A stretch of DNA of 64,000 nucleotides from Gammaproteobacteria bacterium (GCA_015709615.1 CP054179.1:3038001-3102000); one strand, 5' to 3'; numbered from the stretch's first letter, positions 52,613 through 63,068 are shown. Numbers and translations are program-made. Notes: generated by a model not told the origin, from the letters alone.

Positions 52613-53710
52613 ATGGAGAATATTCAACAACATTTCGTGGAAATATTCGGAGCAGAATGGGGTTCCATGCTGTTTTCATTAGCGACCAACATGACATTTA
52701 TTTTTGCCATTGTTGTTCCATTACTATTGGGTGTGGCGTATTTGACCTTTGCGGAACGCAAAATAATAGCTTATATGCAGATTCGTGTTGGTCCAAATAG
52801 AGTTACTTTTTTTGGAATACCGTGGTTGCGTGGTTGGGGACAGCCAATTGCTGATGCTGTTAAAGCAATCATGAAGGAAATTGTTATTCCAACAGGGGCA
52901 AACAAATTACTCTTTATATTGGCTCCAGTTTTGACTATCATGCCGGCACTGGCAGCCTGGGCGGTAATTCCGTTTTCTCCCGAATTAGTCCTGGCCGATA
53001 TTAATGCCGGATTGCTTTATATCTTAGCGATGACGTCTATGGGTATATACGGCATTATTATTGCAGGGTGGGCATCAAACTCAAAATATGCATTTTTGGG
53101 TGCCATGCGCTCAGCTGCGCAGGTAGTATCATATGAATTGGCGATGGGTTTTGCTTTAGTTTGTGTTTTAATGATGTCGCAAAGCTTAAACCTGGGTGAT
53201 ATTGTTAATGGACAGCAAGGTAGCAGTTTTCTGAATTGGTATTTGATACCGCTGTTTCCAATGTTTTTGGTTTACTTGATTTCGGGCGTTGCTGAAACTA
53301 ATCGTGCGCCTTTTGATGTGGCAGAGGGCGAGTCTGAAATTGTTGCGGGATTTCATGTTGATTATTCAGGTATGGCTTTTACCGTGTTTTTCCTGGCTGA
53401 ATATTCCAATATGATATTGGTTGCAACATTGACATCCATTATGTTTTTAGGGGGATGGTTGCCGCCTATCGATATGGCGCCATTTACTCTGATACCGGGT
53501 ATAGTTTGGTTATTGTTGAAGATTGCATTCATCTTATTCTTTTTTCTTTGGTTTCGTGCAACTTTTCCACGTTATCGCTATGATCAAATTATGCGATTGG
53601 GTTGGAAGATCTTTATCCCAATTACGCTTGTATGGATTATTTTATTGGGCTCGATAATGCAATTGCCTGAATCGATTCGGAATACATTTCCGTTGAACAT
53701 CTGGTTTTAA
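52613..53710 (+). CDS. nuoH: NADH-quinone oxidoreductase subunit H
   Basis: A membrane subunit joining the arms and lining the quinone channel, 365 residues with about eight helices. Motifs: AERKIIAYMQIRVGPNRV, and the loop ETNRAPFDVAEGESEIVAGFHVDYSG with its conserved acidic residues. The ATG at 52613 has TTGGAG upstream; an earlier in-frame start would overlap nuoG. Confidence 0.97.
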   Translation: MENIQQHFVEIFGAEWGSMLFSLATNMTFIFAIVVPLLLGVAYLTFAERKIIAYMQIRVGPNRVTFFGIPWLRGWGQPIADAVKAIMKEIVIPTGANKLLFILAPVLTIMPALAAWAVIPFSPELVLADINAGLLYILAMTSMGIYGIIIAGWASNSKYAFLGAMRSAAQVVSYELAMGFALVCVLMMSQSLNLGDIVNGQQGSSFLNWYLIPLFPMFLVYLISGVAETNRAPFDVAEGESEIVAGFHVDYSGMAFTVFFLAEYSNMILVATLTSIMFLGGWLPPIDMAPFTLIPGIVWLLLKIAFILFFFLWFRATFPRYRYDQIMRLGWKIFIPITLVWIILLGSIMQLPESIRNTFPLNIWF

Positions 53711-53724
53711 AATAGAGAAATAAA

Positions 53725-54213
53725 ATGGATCGTATCAAAAAGTTTTTCAGTACTTTTTTGCTGTTTGAACTGCTGAAAGGGATGGCGGTTACTGGCCGAT
53801 ATTTATTCAAACCAAAGATCACTGTTCATTTTCCTGAGGAAAAGACGCCTCAATCACCGCGATTTCGCGGTCTTCATGCGTTACGTCGTTATCCGAATGG
53901 AGAAGAACGTTGTATCGCATGTAAGTTATGCGAAGCCGTTTGTCCAGCGATGGCAATCACTATCGATTCGGAGCAACGCGCGGATGGTACACGCCGGACT
54001 ACACGCTATGACATTGATTTAAGTAAGTGTATCTTTTGTGGTTTCTGTGAGGAATCATGCCCGGTTGATTCAATCGTGGAGACTCGTATATTGGAATATC
54101 ACGGGGAAAAACGGGGCGACTTGATCTATACCAAAGAAATGTTATTGGCTATTGGTGATCGTTATGAGGAGCAGATTGCCAAAGATAGAGAAGCTGATGC
54201 CCGTTACCGCTGA
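53725..54213 (+). CDS. nuoI: NADH-quinone oxidoreductase subunit I
   Basis: A ferredoxin-like subunit of 162 residues carrying two 4Fe-4S clusters, with motifs CIACKLCEAVCP and CIFCGFCEESCP. The N-terminal amphipathic helix (FELLKGMAVTGRYLF) docks it to the membrane arm. 14 bases behind nuoH. Confidence 0.98.
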   Translation: MDRIKKFFSTFLLFELLKGMAVTGRYLFKPKITVHFPEEKTPQSPRFRGLHALRRYPNGEERCIACKLCEAVCPAMAITIDSEQRADGTRRTTRYDIDLSKCIFCGFCEESCPVDSIVETRILEYHGEKRGDLIYTKEMLLAIGDRYEEQIAKDREADARYR

Positions 54214-54232
54214 ATCTTGTTGGTAGATAAAA

Positions 54233-54838
54233 ATGAGTTTTCAAGATATTTTGTTTTATGTTTTCTCAGCTATTTTGGTTGCATCAGCGCTGGGTGTAAT
54301 TACTGTGCGTAATCCGGTAAATTCAGCGTTGCTGTTGGTTTTGGCGTTTGTCACGTGCGCGGGTTTATGGTTGCTGCTGGAAGCTGAGTTCTTAGCAATC
54401 GCTTTAGTATTGGTATATGTTGGGGCTGTCATGGTATTGTTTTTATTTGTAGTCATGATGCTCGATATCAATTTGGATCGATTACGTGAAGGATTCTGGA
54501 AGTGGTTTCCTTTCGGTGCGGCTGTCGCACTCGTCATGGTCGCAGAAATGTCAATGGTATTGATGGGAAAATATTTCGGGCTAGAAGAAATGCCTGCGCC
54601 TAGGGCACAAGATGCTGATTACAGTAACACTCGAGAGTTAGGACGATTAATTTACACCGAATACGTTTATGCATTTGAACTAGCCGCCGTGCTTTTATTG
54701 GTCGCAATGGTAGCAGCAATAGCACTGACTTTACGCCATCGAGAGGATAAGAAATCTCCAGACCCATCTAAACAAGTTAGAGTACGAAAAGAAGATCGAT
54801 TGCGAATAGTGACAATGCCTGCGGAAAAGAAAGAATAA
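54233..54838 (+). CDS. nuoJ: NADH-quinone oxidoreductase subunit J
   Basis: A membrane subunit of 201 residues with five helices. The conserved stretch AIALVLVYVGAVMVLFLFVVMM surrounds the pi-bulge helix. The C-terminal 35 residues are charged and poorly conserved. Confidence 0.96.
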   Translation: MSFQDILFYVFSAILVASALGVITVRNPVNSALLLVLAFVTCAGLWLLLEAEFLAIALVLVYVGAVMVLFLFVVMMLDINLDRLREGFWKWFPFGAAVALVMVAEMSMVLMGKYFGLEEMPAPRAQDADYSNTRELGRLIYTEYVYAFELAAVLLLVAMVAAIALTLRHREDKKSPDPSKQVRVRKEDRLRIVTMPAEKKE

Positions 54839-54896
54839 CGAAATCATGGAATGATTTTGTGACATTTTTATAAAATATAGAAAGAGGTGGTTAACC

Positions 54897-55202
54897 TTGA
54901 TATCGTTATCTCATTATCTTGTTCTTGGAGCGATTTTATTTGCAATCGGTTTGGTTGGCATTTTTCTCAACAGAAAAAATGTCATCATTCTGTTGATGTC
55001 GATTGAATTAATGCTGTTGGCTGTAAATATGAATTTTGTTGCATTCTCGCATTATCTGCAGGATATATCGGGACAAATCTTCGTATTCTTCATTTTGACG
55101 GTTGCCGCCGCAGAATCGGCGATAGGCTTGGCAATTTTGGTGGTGCTGTTCCGCAACATGCACACGATTAATGTCGATGATTTGGATGAGCTCAAGGGTT
55201 AG
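54897..55202 (+). CDS. nuoK: NADH-quinone oxidoreductase subunit K
   Basis: An antiporter-like small membrane subunit of 101 residues with three helices. The proton-path glutamates are in SIELMLLAVN and AAAESAIGLAI. The start is TTG behind a good AGAGGTGG site; no ATG is available upstream in frame. Confidence 0.96.
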   Translation: MISLSHYLVLGAILFAIGLVGIFLNRKNVIILLMSIELMLLAVNMNFVAFSHYLQDISGQIFVFFILTVAAAESAIGLAILVVLFRNMHTINVDDLDELKG

Positions 55203-55259
55203 TACCCAATAATTAAATAATTTAAGTACCTATCATTAATAAAGAATTCTTTGATTGAG

Positions 55260-57200
55260 ATGCAAAAACTTTACTTACTGGTGCCGCTTGCCCCGTTGCT
55301 TGGCGCGCTTATAGCTGGATTATTGGGGCGTTTTATCGGACCCGCATGGAGTCATCGAACAACTATTGCATTGGTTTTTGTTTCTTTACTGGCGTCTATC
55401 GTTATTTTTCTGGATGTATTGGAAGGTAACAGCTATAACGGCAGCGTTTATACTTGGTTAGTCACTGGCGATACACGATTTGAAGTTGGATTCTTAATTG
55501 ATCAATTATCAGCAACCATGATGGTAGTCGTCAGCTTGGTTTCGCTCATGGTGCATATTTATACCATTGGTTATATGCATAATGATCCAGGTTATCAACG
55601 TTTTTTCAGCTATATCTCATTGTTTACCTTTTCAATGATGATGCTGGTAATGTCGAATAACTTCTTGCAGTTATTTTTTGGCTGGGAAGCTGTTGGTTTG
55701 GTTTCTTATTTATTAATTGGATTCTGGTATACCCGCCCGACTGCAATTTACGCCAACTTGAAAGCTTTTTTAGTCAATCGAGTTGGTGATTTTGGTTTTC
55801 TTCTCGGTATTGCATTGGTGCTAATGCACTTTGGTACTTTGGATTACGTATCTGTATTTGTTCAAGCACCTGGAATTGTTGACGAGAAAATTGAATTGAT
55901 ATCCGGCATGTCTTGGTTAGTAATTACGCTGATCTGTATTTTGTTGTTTGTCGGCGCGATGGGTAAATCAGCGCAATTTCCGCTGCACGTGTGGTTACCG
56001 GATTCAATGGAAGGCCCTACACCGATTTCCGCATTGATTCACGCGGCTACGATGGTAACTGCCGGTATTTTTATGGTGGCGCGTATGTCACCTTTGTTCG
56101 AGTTATCTGACACCGCACTATCGGTTATTTTAATAATTGGCGGTATCACTACATTATTTATGGCCCTGATTGCAATTGTGCAAACCGATATAAAACGCGT
56201 TGTTGCTTATTCCACGTTATCGCAATTGGGGTATATGACCGTTGCTTTAGGCGCTTCAGCTTATTCCGCCGCAATTTTCCATCTAATGACCCATGCTTTT
56301 TTTAAAGCCGTTTTATTCTTAGGTGCGGGTTCTGTCATCATCGCTATGCACCATGAGCAAAATATGGAAAAAATGGGCGGACTGAAACGCTACATGCCGA
56401 TTACCTATTGGACGATGTTCATCGCCGCTTTAGCCAGTGCTGGTGTGCCAGGTTTTTCCGGTTTTTTTTCTAAAGATGCCATCATTGAGGCGGTTCATTT
56501 TTCCAATATACCGGGTGCCGGTTTTGCCTATTTCTGTGTACTGACAACCGTATTTGTCACAGCTTTGTATACTTTCCGATTGATATTCATGACGTTTCAC
56601 GGCAATACTCGAATGGATGAACATACCAAAGAACATCTGCATGAGTCGCCATGGGTAGTTACTTTGCCGTTAATAGTGCTTGCAATTCCTACCATTGCGG
56701 CTGGTTGGTTTATTGATCCGATTATTTTTGGTAATTATTTTAATAATGTAATTCATGTATCACCTCAGCATGATGCTATCGAAAAATTAAGTGCGGAATT
56801 TTCCGGAATAAGCGGCATGATGCTGCATGCATTTTTCACAGCGCCATTTTGGTTATCTATCGCAGGGATTTTTACTGCTTGGCTTTTGTATAGTTTAAGA
56901 ACCGAATGGCCTAGGAGAATAAAAACACGCTGTAGTTATTTGTATAACATGCTGAATAATAAATATTATATTGATGAATTTTATTCATGGATATTTGCAG
57001 GTGGAGTGCGAGCTTTAGGAACCGCTTTATGGAGATATGGCGATATCAAAGTGATTGATGGATTCTTTGTCAATGGCACGGCGCGAGTTGTAGCATTATC
57101 AGCAACTATAGTAAGAAAGTATCAGACCGGTTATATCTATCATTATGCTTTTACAATGATTGTCGGCATATTTGTCATCTTGACGCTATGGCTTTATTAG
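55260..57200 (+). CDS. nuoL: NADH-quinone oxidoreductase subunit L
   Basis: The distal antiporter-like subunit, about 646 residues, with the long lateral C-terminal helix that spans the membrane arm. Motifs: FFGWEAVGLVSYLLIGFW, the lysine-bearing GAMGKSAQFPLHVWLPDSMEGPTPISA region and HAATMVTAG. The ATG at 55260 is preferred to an in-frame TTG at 55251; both have weak ribosome-binding sites. Confidence 0.96.
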   Translation: MQKLYLLVPLAPLLGALIAGLLGRFIGPAWSHRTTIALVFVSLLASIVIFLDVLEGNSYNGSVYTWLVTGDTRFEVGFLIDQLSATMMVVVSLVSLMVHIYTIGYMHNDPGYQRFFSYISLFTFSMMMLVMSNNFLQLFFGWEAVGLVSYLLIGFWYTRPTAIYANLKAFLVNRVGDFGFLLGIALVLMHFGTLDYVSVFVQAPGIVDEKIELISGMSWLVITLICILLFVGAMGKSAQFPLHVWLPDSMEGPTPISALIHAATMVTAGIFMVARMSPLFELSDTALSVILIIGGITTLFMALIAIVQTDIKRVVAYSTLSQLGYMTVALGASAYSAAIFHLMTHAFFKAVLFLGAGSVIIAMHHEQNMEKMGGLKRYMPITYWTMFIAALASAGVPGFSGFFSKDAIIEAVHFSNIPGAGFAYFCVLTTVFVTALYTFRLIFMTFHGNTRMDEHTKEHLHESPWVVTLPLIVLAIPTIAAGWFIDPIIFGNYFNNVIHVSPQHDAIEKLSAEFSGISGMMLHAFFTAPFWLSIAGIFTAWLLYSLRTEWPRRIKTRCSYLYNMLNNKYYIDEFYSWIFAGGVRALGTALWRYGDIKVIDGFFVNGTARVVALSATIVRKYQTGYIYHYAFTMIVGIFVILTLWLY

Positions 57201-57275
57201 CCTTCTTAAAAAGAGTTTGAGCGTTAACTATTAATAACTCAACTAACAAAAGTACTAACAAAAAACGGAATAAGC

Positions 57276-58760
57276 ATGTCGTTTGAATTCCCACTATTGA
57301 GCTTAATTATTTGGCTGCCTATTGTGTTTGGCATTGCCGTTTTTACAACCGGAAATCATAATAACGCGCAACTTGCTCGTTGGATTGCTCTCGTAGGATC
57401 GATATTAGGATTTTTAGTAACAATTCCACTATGCAGTAACTTCGATTCCACCACAGGCGCAATGCAATTTGTCGAGAATCATGTCTGGTTTGAACGTTTC
57501 AATGTCAATTATCATCTAGGCGTTGATGGGATATCAATGCCGCTGATTTTGTTGAATTGCTTTATTACGCCACTCGTTGTTGTAGCTGGGTGGGAAGTAA
57601 TAAAGGAGCGTGTATCTCAATATATGGGTGCATTTCTCGTTATGTCCGGTATTGTCAATGGTGTATTCGCGTCACTGGATGCCATTCTGTTCTACGTATT
57701 CTGGGAAGCTTCTTTAATACCGATGTTTTTGATTATCGGTATTTGGGGTGGACCTAACCGGGTTTACGCTGCAATCAAGTTTTTTCTTTACACGTTGCTC
57801 GGTTCTTTATTGATGCTGATTGCATTCATTTATCTATATCAGGCATCGGAAGGAAGTTTTTCGATCGAAGATTACCATAAACTTGCAATTCCTCTGACGC
57901 CGCAAATATTTATTTTTGTCGCATTTTTGCTGGCGTTTGCGGTTAAAGTTCCAATGTGGCCAGTACATACCTGGTTACCGGATGCTCACGTTGAAGCACC
58001 AACAGGTGGATCGGTCGTCCTAGCGGCGATTCTACTGAAATTAGGCGGTTACGGATTTTTACGCTTCTCATTGCCGATTGCGCCTGATGCCAGTCTTTAT
58101 CTAGCAGATATGATGATCGTGCTATCTTTGATTGCCGTTGTTTATATCGGCTTGATTGCATTGATGCAGGTCGATATGAAAAAGCTGATTGCTTATTCAT
58201 CCGTAGCACATATGGGATTTGTTACCCTAGGATTCTTTTTGTTGAATGCTTATGGAATTGAAGGTGCCATGGTACAAATGATTTCCCACGGATTTATTTC
58301 CGGTGCTATGTTCCTCTGTGTCGGTGTGTTATACGATAGATTGCATTCCCGTCAGATTGCTGATTATGGTGGAGTTGTCAACAAGATGCCCGTTTTTGCA
58401 GCTTTTTTCATGTTATTTGCAATGGCGAATGCTGGTTTGCCGGGAACGAGCGGTTTCGTCGGCGAATTTATGGTCATAATGAGCGCAATCAAAGTTAATT
58501 TTTGGTATGCATTTCTGGCAGCCACCACACTCATTTTCGGTGCCGCCTATACGTTGTGGATGTATAAGCGAGTGATATTCGGTGCTATAGCAACCCCTGC
58601 GGTTGAGAGTTTGCAGGATATTTCAAAACGTGAGTTTGCTTTACTGGCCATTCTGGCAATTTCGGTTTTATGGATCGGTGTGCATCCTTATCCATTAACT
58701 GAAGTTATGCATACGACAGTTGATCAATTATTGACACATGTCAGTAACAGCAAGTTATAA
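57276..58760 (+). CDS. nuoM: NADH-quinone oxidoreductase subunit M
   Basis: The second antiporter-like subunit, 494 residues and about 14 helices. Motifs: FYVFWEASLIPMFLIIGIWGG with the key glutamate, KVPMWPVHTWLPDAHVEAPT with the key lysine region, and HGFISGAMFLCVG. Confidence 0.97.
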   Translation: MSFEFPLLSLIIWLPIVFGIAVFTTGNHNNAQLARWIALVGSILGFLVTIPLCSNFDSTTGAMQFVENHVWFERFNVNYHLGVDGISMPLILLNCFITPLVVVAGWEVIKERVSQYMGAFLVMSGIVNGVFASLDAILFYVFWEASLIPMFLIIGIWGGPNRVYAAIKFFLYTLLGSLLMLIAFIYLYQASEGSFSIEDYHKLAIPLTPQIFIFVAFLLAFAVKVPMWPVHTWLPDAHVEAPTGGSVVLAAILLKLGGYGFLRFSLPIAPDASLYLADMMIVLSLIAVVYIGLIALMQVDMKKLIAYSSVAHMGFVTLGFFLLNAYGIEGAMVQMISHGFISGAMFLCVGVLYDRLHSRQIADYGGVVNKMPVFAAFFMLFAMANAGLPGTSGFVGEFMVIMSAIKVNFWYAFLAATTLIFGAAYTLWMYKRVIFGAIATPAVESLQDISKREFALLAILAISVLWIGVHPYPLTEVMHTTVDQLLTHVSNSKL

Positions 58761-58808
58761 AAAATCATTTTGAAACGATAAAGCTCCTGATATAAGGATT
58801 AAGAATTA

Positions 58809-60254
58809 ATGAATTTTATACCGCCTGATTTTGCGCCAGCTTCTTCCGAAATATTCATGCTCATCATGGTGTGTGTGGTCATGTTGGCTGACCTCACAGC
58901 AGGTGACAATAGACGTTATGTCGCTTATTTATTGACACAAGTAACGTTATTAGGTTGTGCTGTGCTGACCTTTGTATCATTTTCTACCGAAGTCAAACAG
59001 ACTTTTTATGGCCTGTATGTCGATGATGCGATGGCGGATATTCTTAAACTGATGGTGTATGGTACTGTGTCGGCTGTTCTAGTCTATTCCCATTCTTATA
59101 TCAGCGATCGCGGGTTGCTGAAAGGTGAGTTTTTCAGCTTGATTCTGTTTGCGACTCTGGGAATGATGGTGATGATCTCTGCCAGTCATTTTCTCACTCT
59201 TTACATTGGGCTGGAGTTGCTCTCACTGTCACTTTATGCGCTTGTTGCATTGCGGCGTGATTCCATTGTGGCGACGGAAGCTGCCATGAAATTTTTTGTG
59301 TTAGGTGCTCTTGCTTCTGGATTTTTACTTTACGGCATGTCGATGGTTTACGGTGCGACCGGTACATTGCATGTATCGCAACTTGCTCAAATCATTCAAA
59401 GTGAAGCAAGTAGCAAAGAAGTATTGGTTGTCGGTTTGGTATTTATTGTGGCTGGAATTGGTTTTAAATTGAGCGCGGCACCTTTTCACATGTGGGCTCC
59501 CGATGTTTATCAAGGCGCTCCGACAGCAATCACCTTATTTATCGGTTCTGCTCCTAAGTTTGCAGCCTTCGGTTTTGTTATGCGTTTATTGATCGAAGGT
59601 TTGGGAGAGATGGTTTCCGATTGGCAAGGCATGCTGGTGATTCTTGCTGTTTTGTCGATGGCGGTGGGTAATATTGCCGCTATTGCACAAGTTAATATCA
59701 AGCGCATGCTGGCTTACTCAACTATTTCGCATATGGGGTTCTTGTTGCTGGGGTTTATCAGTGCCGATTCGAACGGTTACAGTTCGGCGTTATTTTATGT
59801 GATTGCTTATGTTCTGATGACATTGGGTACATTTGCTATGATCATGTTACTGTGCCGAAGTGGATTTGAGGCTGAAAATATCAATGACTTCAAAGGACTC
59901 AGTAAAAGAAACAGCTGGTACGCGTTTGTCACATTGTTGTTGATGCTTTCCTTAGCAGGCATTCCACCGATGATCGGATTTTATGCAAAATTTTCTGTAT
60001 TACAAGCTGTTGTGAATGCAGGATACATTTGGTTGGCTGTTGCGGCGGTATTGTTCTCATTGGTCGGTGCTTTCTATTATTTACGTATTATCAAATTAAT
60101 GTATTTTGACGAGCCTGAAGACACAGAAGTGCTGTCACCTAATAGTGACGTAAAAATCCTATTGAGTGCGAACGGTTTTGCGGTACTGGCTCTGGGTATT
60201 TTTCCTCAAGCATTGATGAGTCTCAGCTTATACGCCATTCAAAATTCCATGTAG
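58809..60254 (+). CDS. nuoN: NADH-quinone oxidoreductase subunit N
   Basis: The third antiporter-like subunit, 481 residues. Motifs: LYIGLELLSLSLYALVAL, KLSAAPFHMWAPDVYQGAPT and the ISHMGFLLLGF segment. Last gene of the nuo operon; hairpins follow. Confidence 0.97.
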   Translation: MNFIPPDFAPASSEIFMLIMVCVVMLADLTAGDNRRYVAYLLTQVTLLGCAVLTFVSFSTEVKQTFYGLYVDDAMADILKLMVYGTVSAVLVYSHSYISDRGLLKGEFFSLILFATLGMMVMISASHFLTLYIGLELLSLSLYALVALRRDSIVATEAAMKFFVLGALASGFLLYGMSMVYGATGTLHVSQLAQIIQSEASSKEVLVVGLVFIVAGIGFKLSAAPFHMWAPDVYQGAPTAITLFIGSAPKFAAFGFVMRLLIEGLGEMVSDWQGMLVILAVLSMAVGNIAAIAQVNIKRMLAYSTISHMGFLLLGFISADSNGYSSALFYVIAYVLMTLGTFAMIMLLCRSGFEAENINDFKGLSKRNSWYAFVTLLLMLSLAGIPPMIGFYAKFSVLQAVVNAGYIWLAVAAVLFSLVGAFYYLRIIKLMYFDEPEDTEVLSPNSDVKILLSANGFAVLALGIFPQALMSLSLYAIQNSM

Positions 60255-60265
60255 CCGGAAATAAG

Positions 60266-60401
60266 CAAGGGTATTACTCAGAAAATATCCTTGTTCAGTA
60301 CATTCTATAAAAAACACCCTTCAAAGTTGAAAAGTATCTTCCTAACTGAAGTATTTTCTTTTCTCTAATTGTCTCCTTCCTTGCAAGAATTGCCAGGAAG
60401 G
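60266..60401. terminator. Hairpins after nuoN, possible operon end
   Basis: Two stem-loops lie here: CAAGGGTAT with ATATCCTTG (60266-60293, one mismatch) and CCTTCCT with AGGAAGG (60375-60401). Neither has a proper T-run, so termination is probable but not certain. Confidence 0.4.
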
Positions 60402-60441
60402 GGTGCGCAGTACATAAAAATTTCAATTGTTATTTCACTAT

Positions 60442-60469
60442 CTTGATTTTCTTATTGTAATCCCCACAT
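60442..60469 (+). promoter_or_regulatory. Sigma-32 (heat-shock) type promoter of htpG
   Basis: CTTGATT (60442-60448) and CCCCACAT (60462-60469) with 13 bases between them closely match the sigma-32 pattern CTTGAA / CCCCATNT. It lies 27 bases before the htpG start, and htpG is a classical heat-shock gene. Confidence 0.7.
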
Positions 60470-60496
60470 TAAAGCAAAACATTTGAGGAGATTAAT

Positions 60497-62407
60497 GTGC
60501 AAGCTGAAACAAACAAAGAACACTTAAACTTTCAAGCGGAAGCGAAACAATTATTAAGATTAATGATTCATTCCTTATACAGTAATAAGGAAATTTTCTT
60601 GCGTGAATTGATTTCAAATGCATCGGATGCAGCTGATAAATTGCGCTTTGAAGGTCTTACCGATGCTGCGCTGTATGAATCAGATTCCGATCTTAAAATT
60701 CGTGTGAGCTATAACGCGAACGAACGGACGGTGACCATTTCGGATAACGGTATCGGTATGTCGCGACAAGAAGTCATCGATCATATTGGAACCATTGCGA
60801 AGTCGGGGACGCGTGAATTCTTTAACTCTTTAACCGGTGATCAAGTCAAAGATGCGCATTTGATCGGTCAATTCGGTGTCGGTTTTTATTCCGCATTTAT
60901 TGTGGCCGATAAAGTTACCCTGATTACCCGGCGGGCAGGATTGACTGCCGAGCATGGTGTATGCTGGGAATCCAGCGGTGAGGGTGATTACACGTTGGAA
61001 ACCGTCGAGAAAACAGCCAGAGGCACGGACATTATTTTGCATTTGCGCACCGATGAAGATGAATTTCTTAATGGCATGCGAATTCGTAACATCATTCGTA
61101 AGTATTCCGATCACATTACGTTGCCTATCGTAATGAAGAAAGAAGAGTGGTCGCAAGATGAAAAGAAAAATAAAATTACCGATGAAGATGAAACGATAAA
61201 CCAAGCTAATGCATTATGGGCGCGCCCTAAGAGTGAAATAACCGTTGAGCAATACAATGAATTTTATAAACATGTAGCGCATGATTTCGAGCCTCCGTTG
61301 GCTTATTTGCATGCACGTGTAGAGGGCAAGCAGGAATATACGCAGCTTTTGTACATTCCGGCGCGCGCACCTTTCGATTTATTCGATCGTGAGCGCCGGC
61401 ATGGAATTAAATTGTATGTGCAGCGTGTATTCATTATGGATGATGCGGAAAAGCTACTGCCGAACTATCTGCGCTTCGTGCGTGGTGTAATCGATTCGAA
61501 CAATCTGCCGCTGAATGTGTCGCGCGAGATCTTGCAGGAATCTAAGGATATCGACTCAATCCGAGCTGGTGTAGTCAAAAAAGTGCTGGGATTGATCGAA
61601 GACTTATCCAAAAATGAGGACGAAGAAGGGAAAGAAAAATACAAAACTTTCTACCGGGAGTTTGGTCAGGTTCTTAAGGAAGGTGTCGGTGAAGACTTTG
61701 CCAACCGCGAGCGTATCGCGAAATTGTTGCGTTTCATTACTACGCACAGCGATACTGATGAACCGGTTGTTTCACTCGATACTTATGTGCAGCGCATGAA
61801 AGAAGGTCAGAAAAAAATTTATTACGTGACTGCCGATAATCTGAAAGCTGCACAGAATAGCCCTCACCTGGAAGTTTTCCGCAAGAAGGGTATTGAAGTG
61901 TTATTACTGTCTGATCGTATTGATGAATGGCTAGTGAGTAATTTAACCGAGTTTGATGGAAAACCGCTGCAATCAGTCGCAAAAGGTGGCTTGGATTTGG
62001 GCGATCTGGAAGATGAGGCAGAAAAAGAAGAGCGTGAAAAAGAAACTACCGCCTTCCATGAGCTGACAGAAAAAATGAAACAAACGCTCAGCGAGCAAGT
62101 AAAAGATGTTCGTGTTACTTTCCGATTAACCGAATCACCGGCTTGCTTAGTTGCGGATACGTATGATATGGGCGGAAATCTTGAGAGATTACTGAAATCC
62201 GCAGGACAGAAGGTGCAACATGCCAAACCGATCCTCGAAATCAATCCACATCATCCGATGGTACAGCGATTGAAGACCGAAGTCGAAAATTTCGAGGATT
62301 GGAGTCATTTACTATTCGGTCAAGCTTTGCTGGCGGAGGGAGGGCAACTTGAAGATCCGGCCGCATTTGTAAGAAGACTGAATGAATTGTTACTGCTGAA
62401 ATCCTGA
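60497..62407 (+). CDS. htpG: Molecular chaperone HtpG (Hsp90)
   Basis: An ATP-dependent chaperone of 636 residues. The GHKL ATPase motifs are LRELISNASDAADKLR, SDNGIGM and GQFGVGFYSAF. The middle domain follows, with the catalytic arginine region DSNNLPLNVSREILQ, and the C-terminal dimerisation domain is complete. GTG start with GAGGAG upstream. Confidence 0.98.
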   Translation: MQAETNKEHLNFQAEAKQLLRLMIHSLYSNKEIFLRELISNASDAADKLRFEGLTDAALYESDSDLKIRVSYNANERTVTISDNGIGMSRQEVIDHIGTIAKSGTREFFNSLTGDQVKDAHLIGQFGVGFYSAFIVADKVTLITRRAGLTAEHGVCWESSGEGDYTLETVEKTARGTDIILHLRTDEDEFLNGMRIRNIIRKYSDHITLPIVMKKEEWSQDEKKNKITDEDETINQANALWARPKSEITVEQYNEFYKHVAHDFEPPLAYLHARVEGKQEYTQLLYIPARAPFDLFDRERRHGIKLYVQRVFIMDDAEKLLPNYLRFVRGVIDSNNLPLNVSREILQESKDIDSIRAGVVKKVLGLIEDLSKNEDEEGKEKYKTFYREFGQVLKEGVGEDFANRERIAKLLRFITTHSDTDEPVVSLDTYVQRMKEGQKKIYYVTADNLKAAQNSPHLEVFRKKGIEVLLLSDRIDEWLVSNLTEFDGKPLQSVAKGGLDLGDLEDEAEKEEREKETTAFHELTEKMKQTLSEQVKDVRVTFRLTESPACLVADTYDMGGNLERLLKSAGQKVQHAKPILEINPHHPMVQRLKTEVENFEDWSHLLFGQALLAEGGQLEDPAAFVRRLNELLLLKS

Positions 62408-62435
62408 AGTTGATAAAGTTTTTGTGCCTCCAATA

Positions 62436-62471
62436 AATCTTCCGGCATAAGCCTGATGAGGCCGGAAGATT
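62436..62471. terminator. Hairpin downstream of htpG
   Basis: AATCTTCCGGC (62436-62446) and its exact complement (62461-62471) form an 11-pair stem with a 14-base loop. No T-run follows, so it may protect the mRNA end or terminate weakly. Confidence 0.5.
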
Positions 62472-62564
62472 CAAGAATCGCTTGAAACTTCTACTCAGTT
62501 CGACTGTCCATTTCTTGCATACAAAAACATTGAACAATTTTAAAGATAAGCATTCAGGTAGACA

Positions 62565-63068
62565 GTGGGTAGATCAAAAAAAAATCAGATTGCGGATATA
62601 ACCGAACCCTATCAAGCAAAGCTGCTGGCGCCGTTTGCTGTACTCGGTATTAAAACAGAAGAAGATTGGCTTACGGCCATAGATTATTTGCCAGTCGATA
62701 CGCCGACACTCGCACCGCAGACCTTGCTGGCGAAAGAAGTATGCAGACAGTTGCAAGCTTATCTGGCGGGACCAGATTTTATATTTGATCTGAGTTTGCA
62801 TATCAGCGGAACAGCGCATCAACAGCGCGTTTGGCAAGCTATTCAGGAAATTCCAAGCGGTAAAACAAGCAGTTATGCAGAAATTGCAGTGCAATTACAC
62901 TCCGCTCCTCGAGCAGTAGGCCGGGCATGCGGCGCCAACCGGATACCGATCATCATACCGTGCCATCGGGTTATTGCTAAGAATGGCGGATTAGGAGGTT
63001 TTATGAATGCGAGTGATGGTGATCCCCTTGAGATCAAACGTTGGTTATTGCGTCATGAGAGCACCTGA
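62565..63068 (+). CDS. ogt: Methylated-DNA--protein-cysteine methyltransferase
   Basis: A suicide repair protein that takes the alkyl group from O6-alkylguanine on its own cysteine. The 167-residue protein holds the active site IPCHRVI, the helix-turn-helix segment PRAVGRACGANR and the LGGF motif. The start is GTG. Its last codons overlap the xerD start. Confidence 0.94.
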   Translation: MGRSKKNQIADITEPYQAKLLAPFAVLGIKTEEDWLTAIDYLPVDTPTLAPQTLLAKEVCRQLQAYLAGPDFIFDLSLHISGTAHQQRVWQAIQEIPSGKTSSYAEIAVQLHSAPRAVGRACGANRIPIIIPCHRVIAKNGGLGGFMNASDGDPLEIKRWLLRHEST

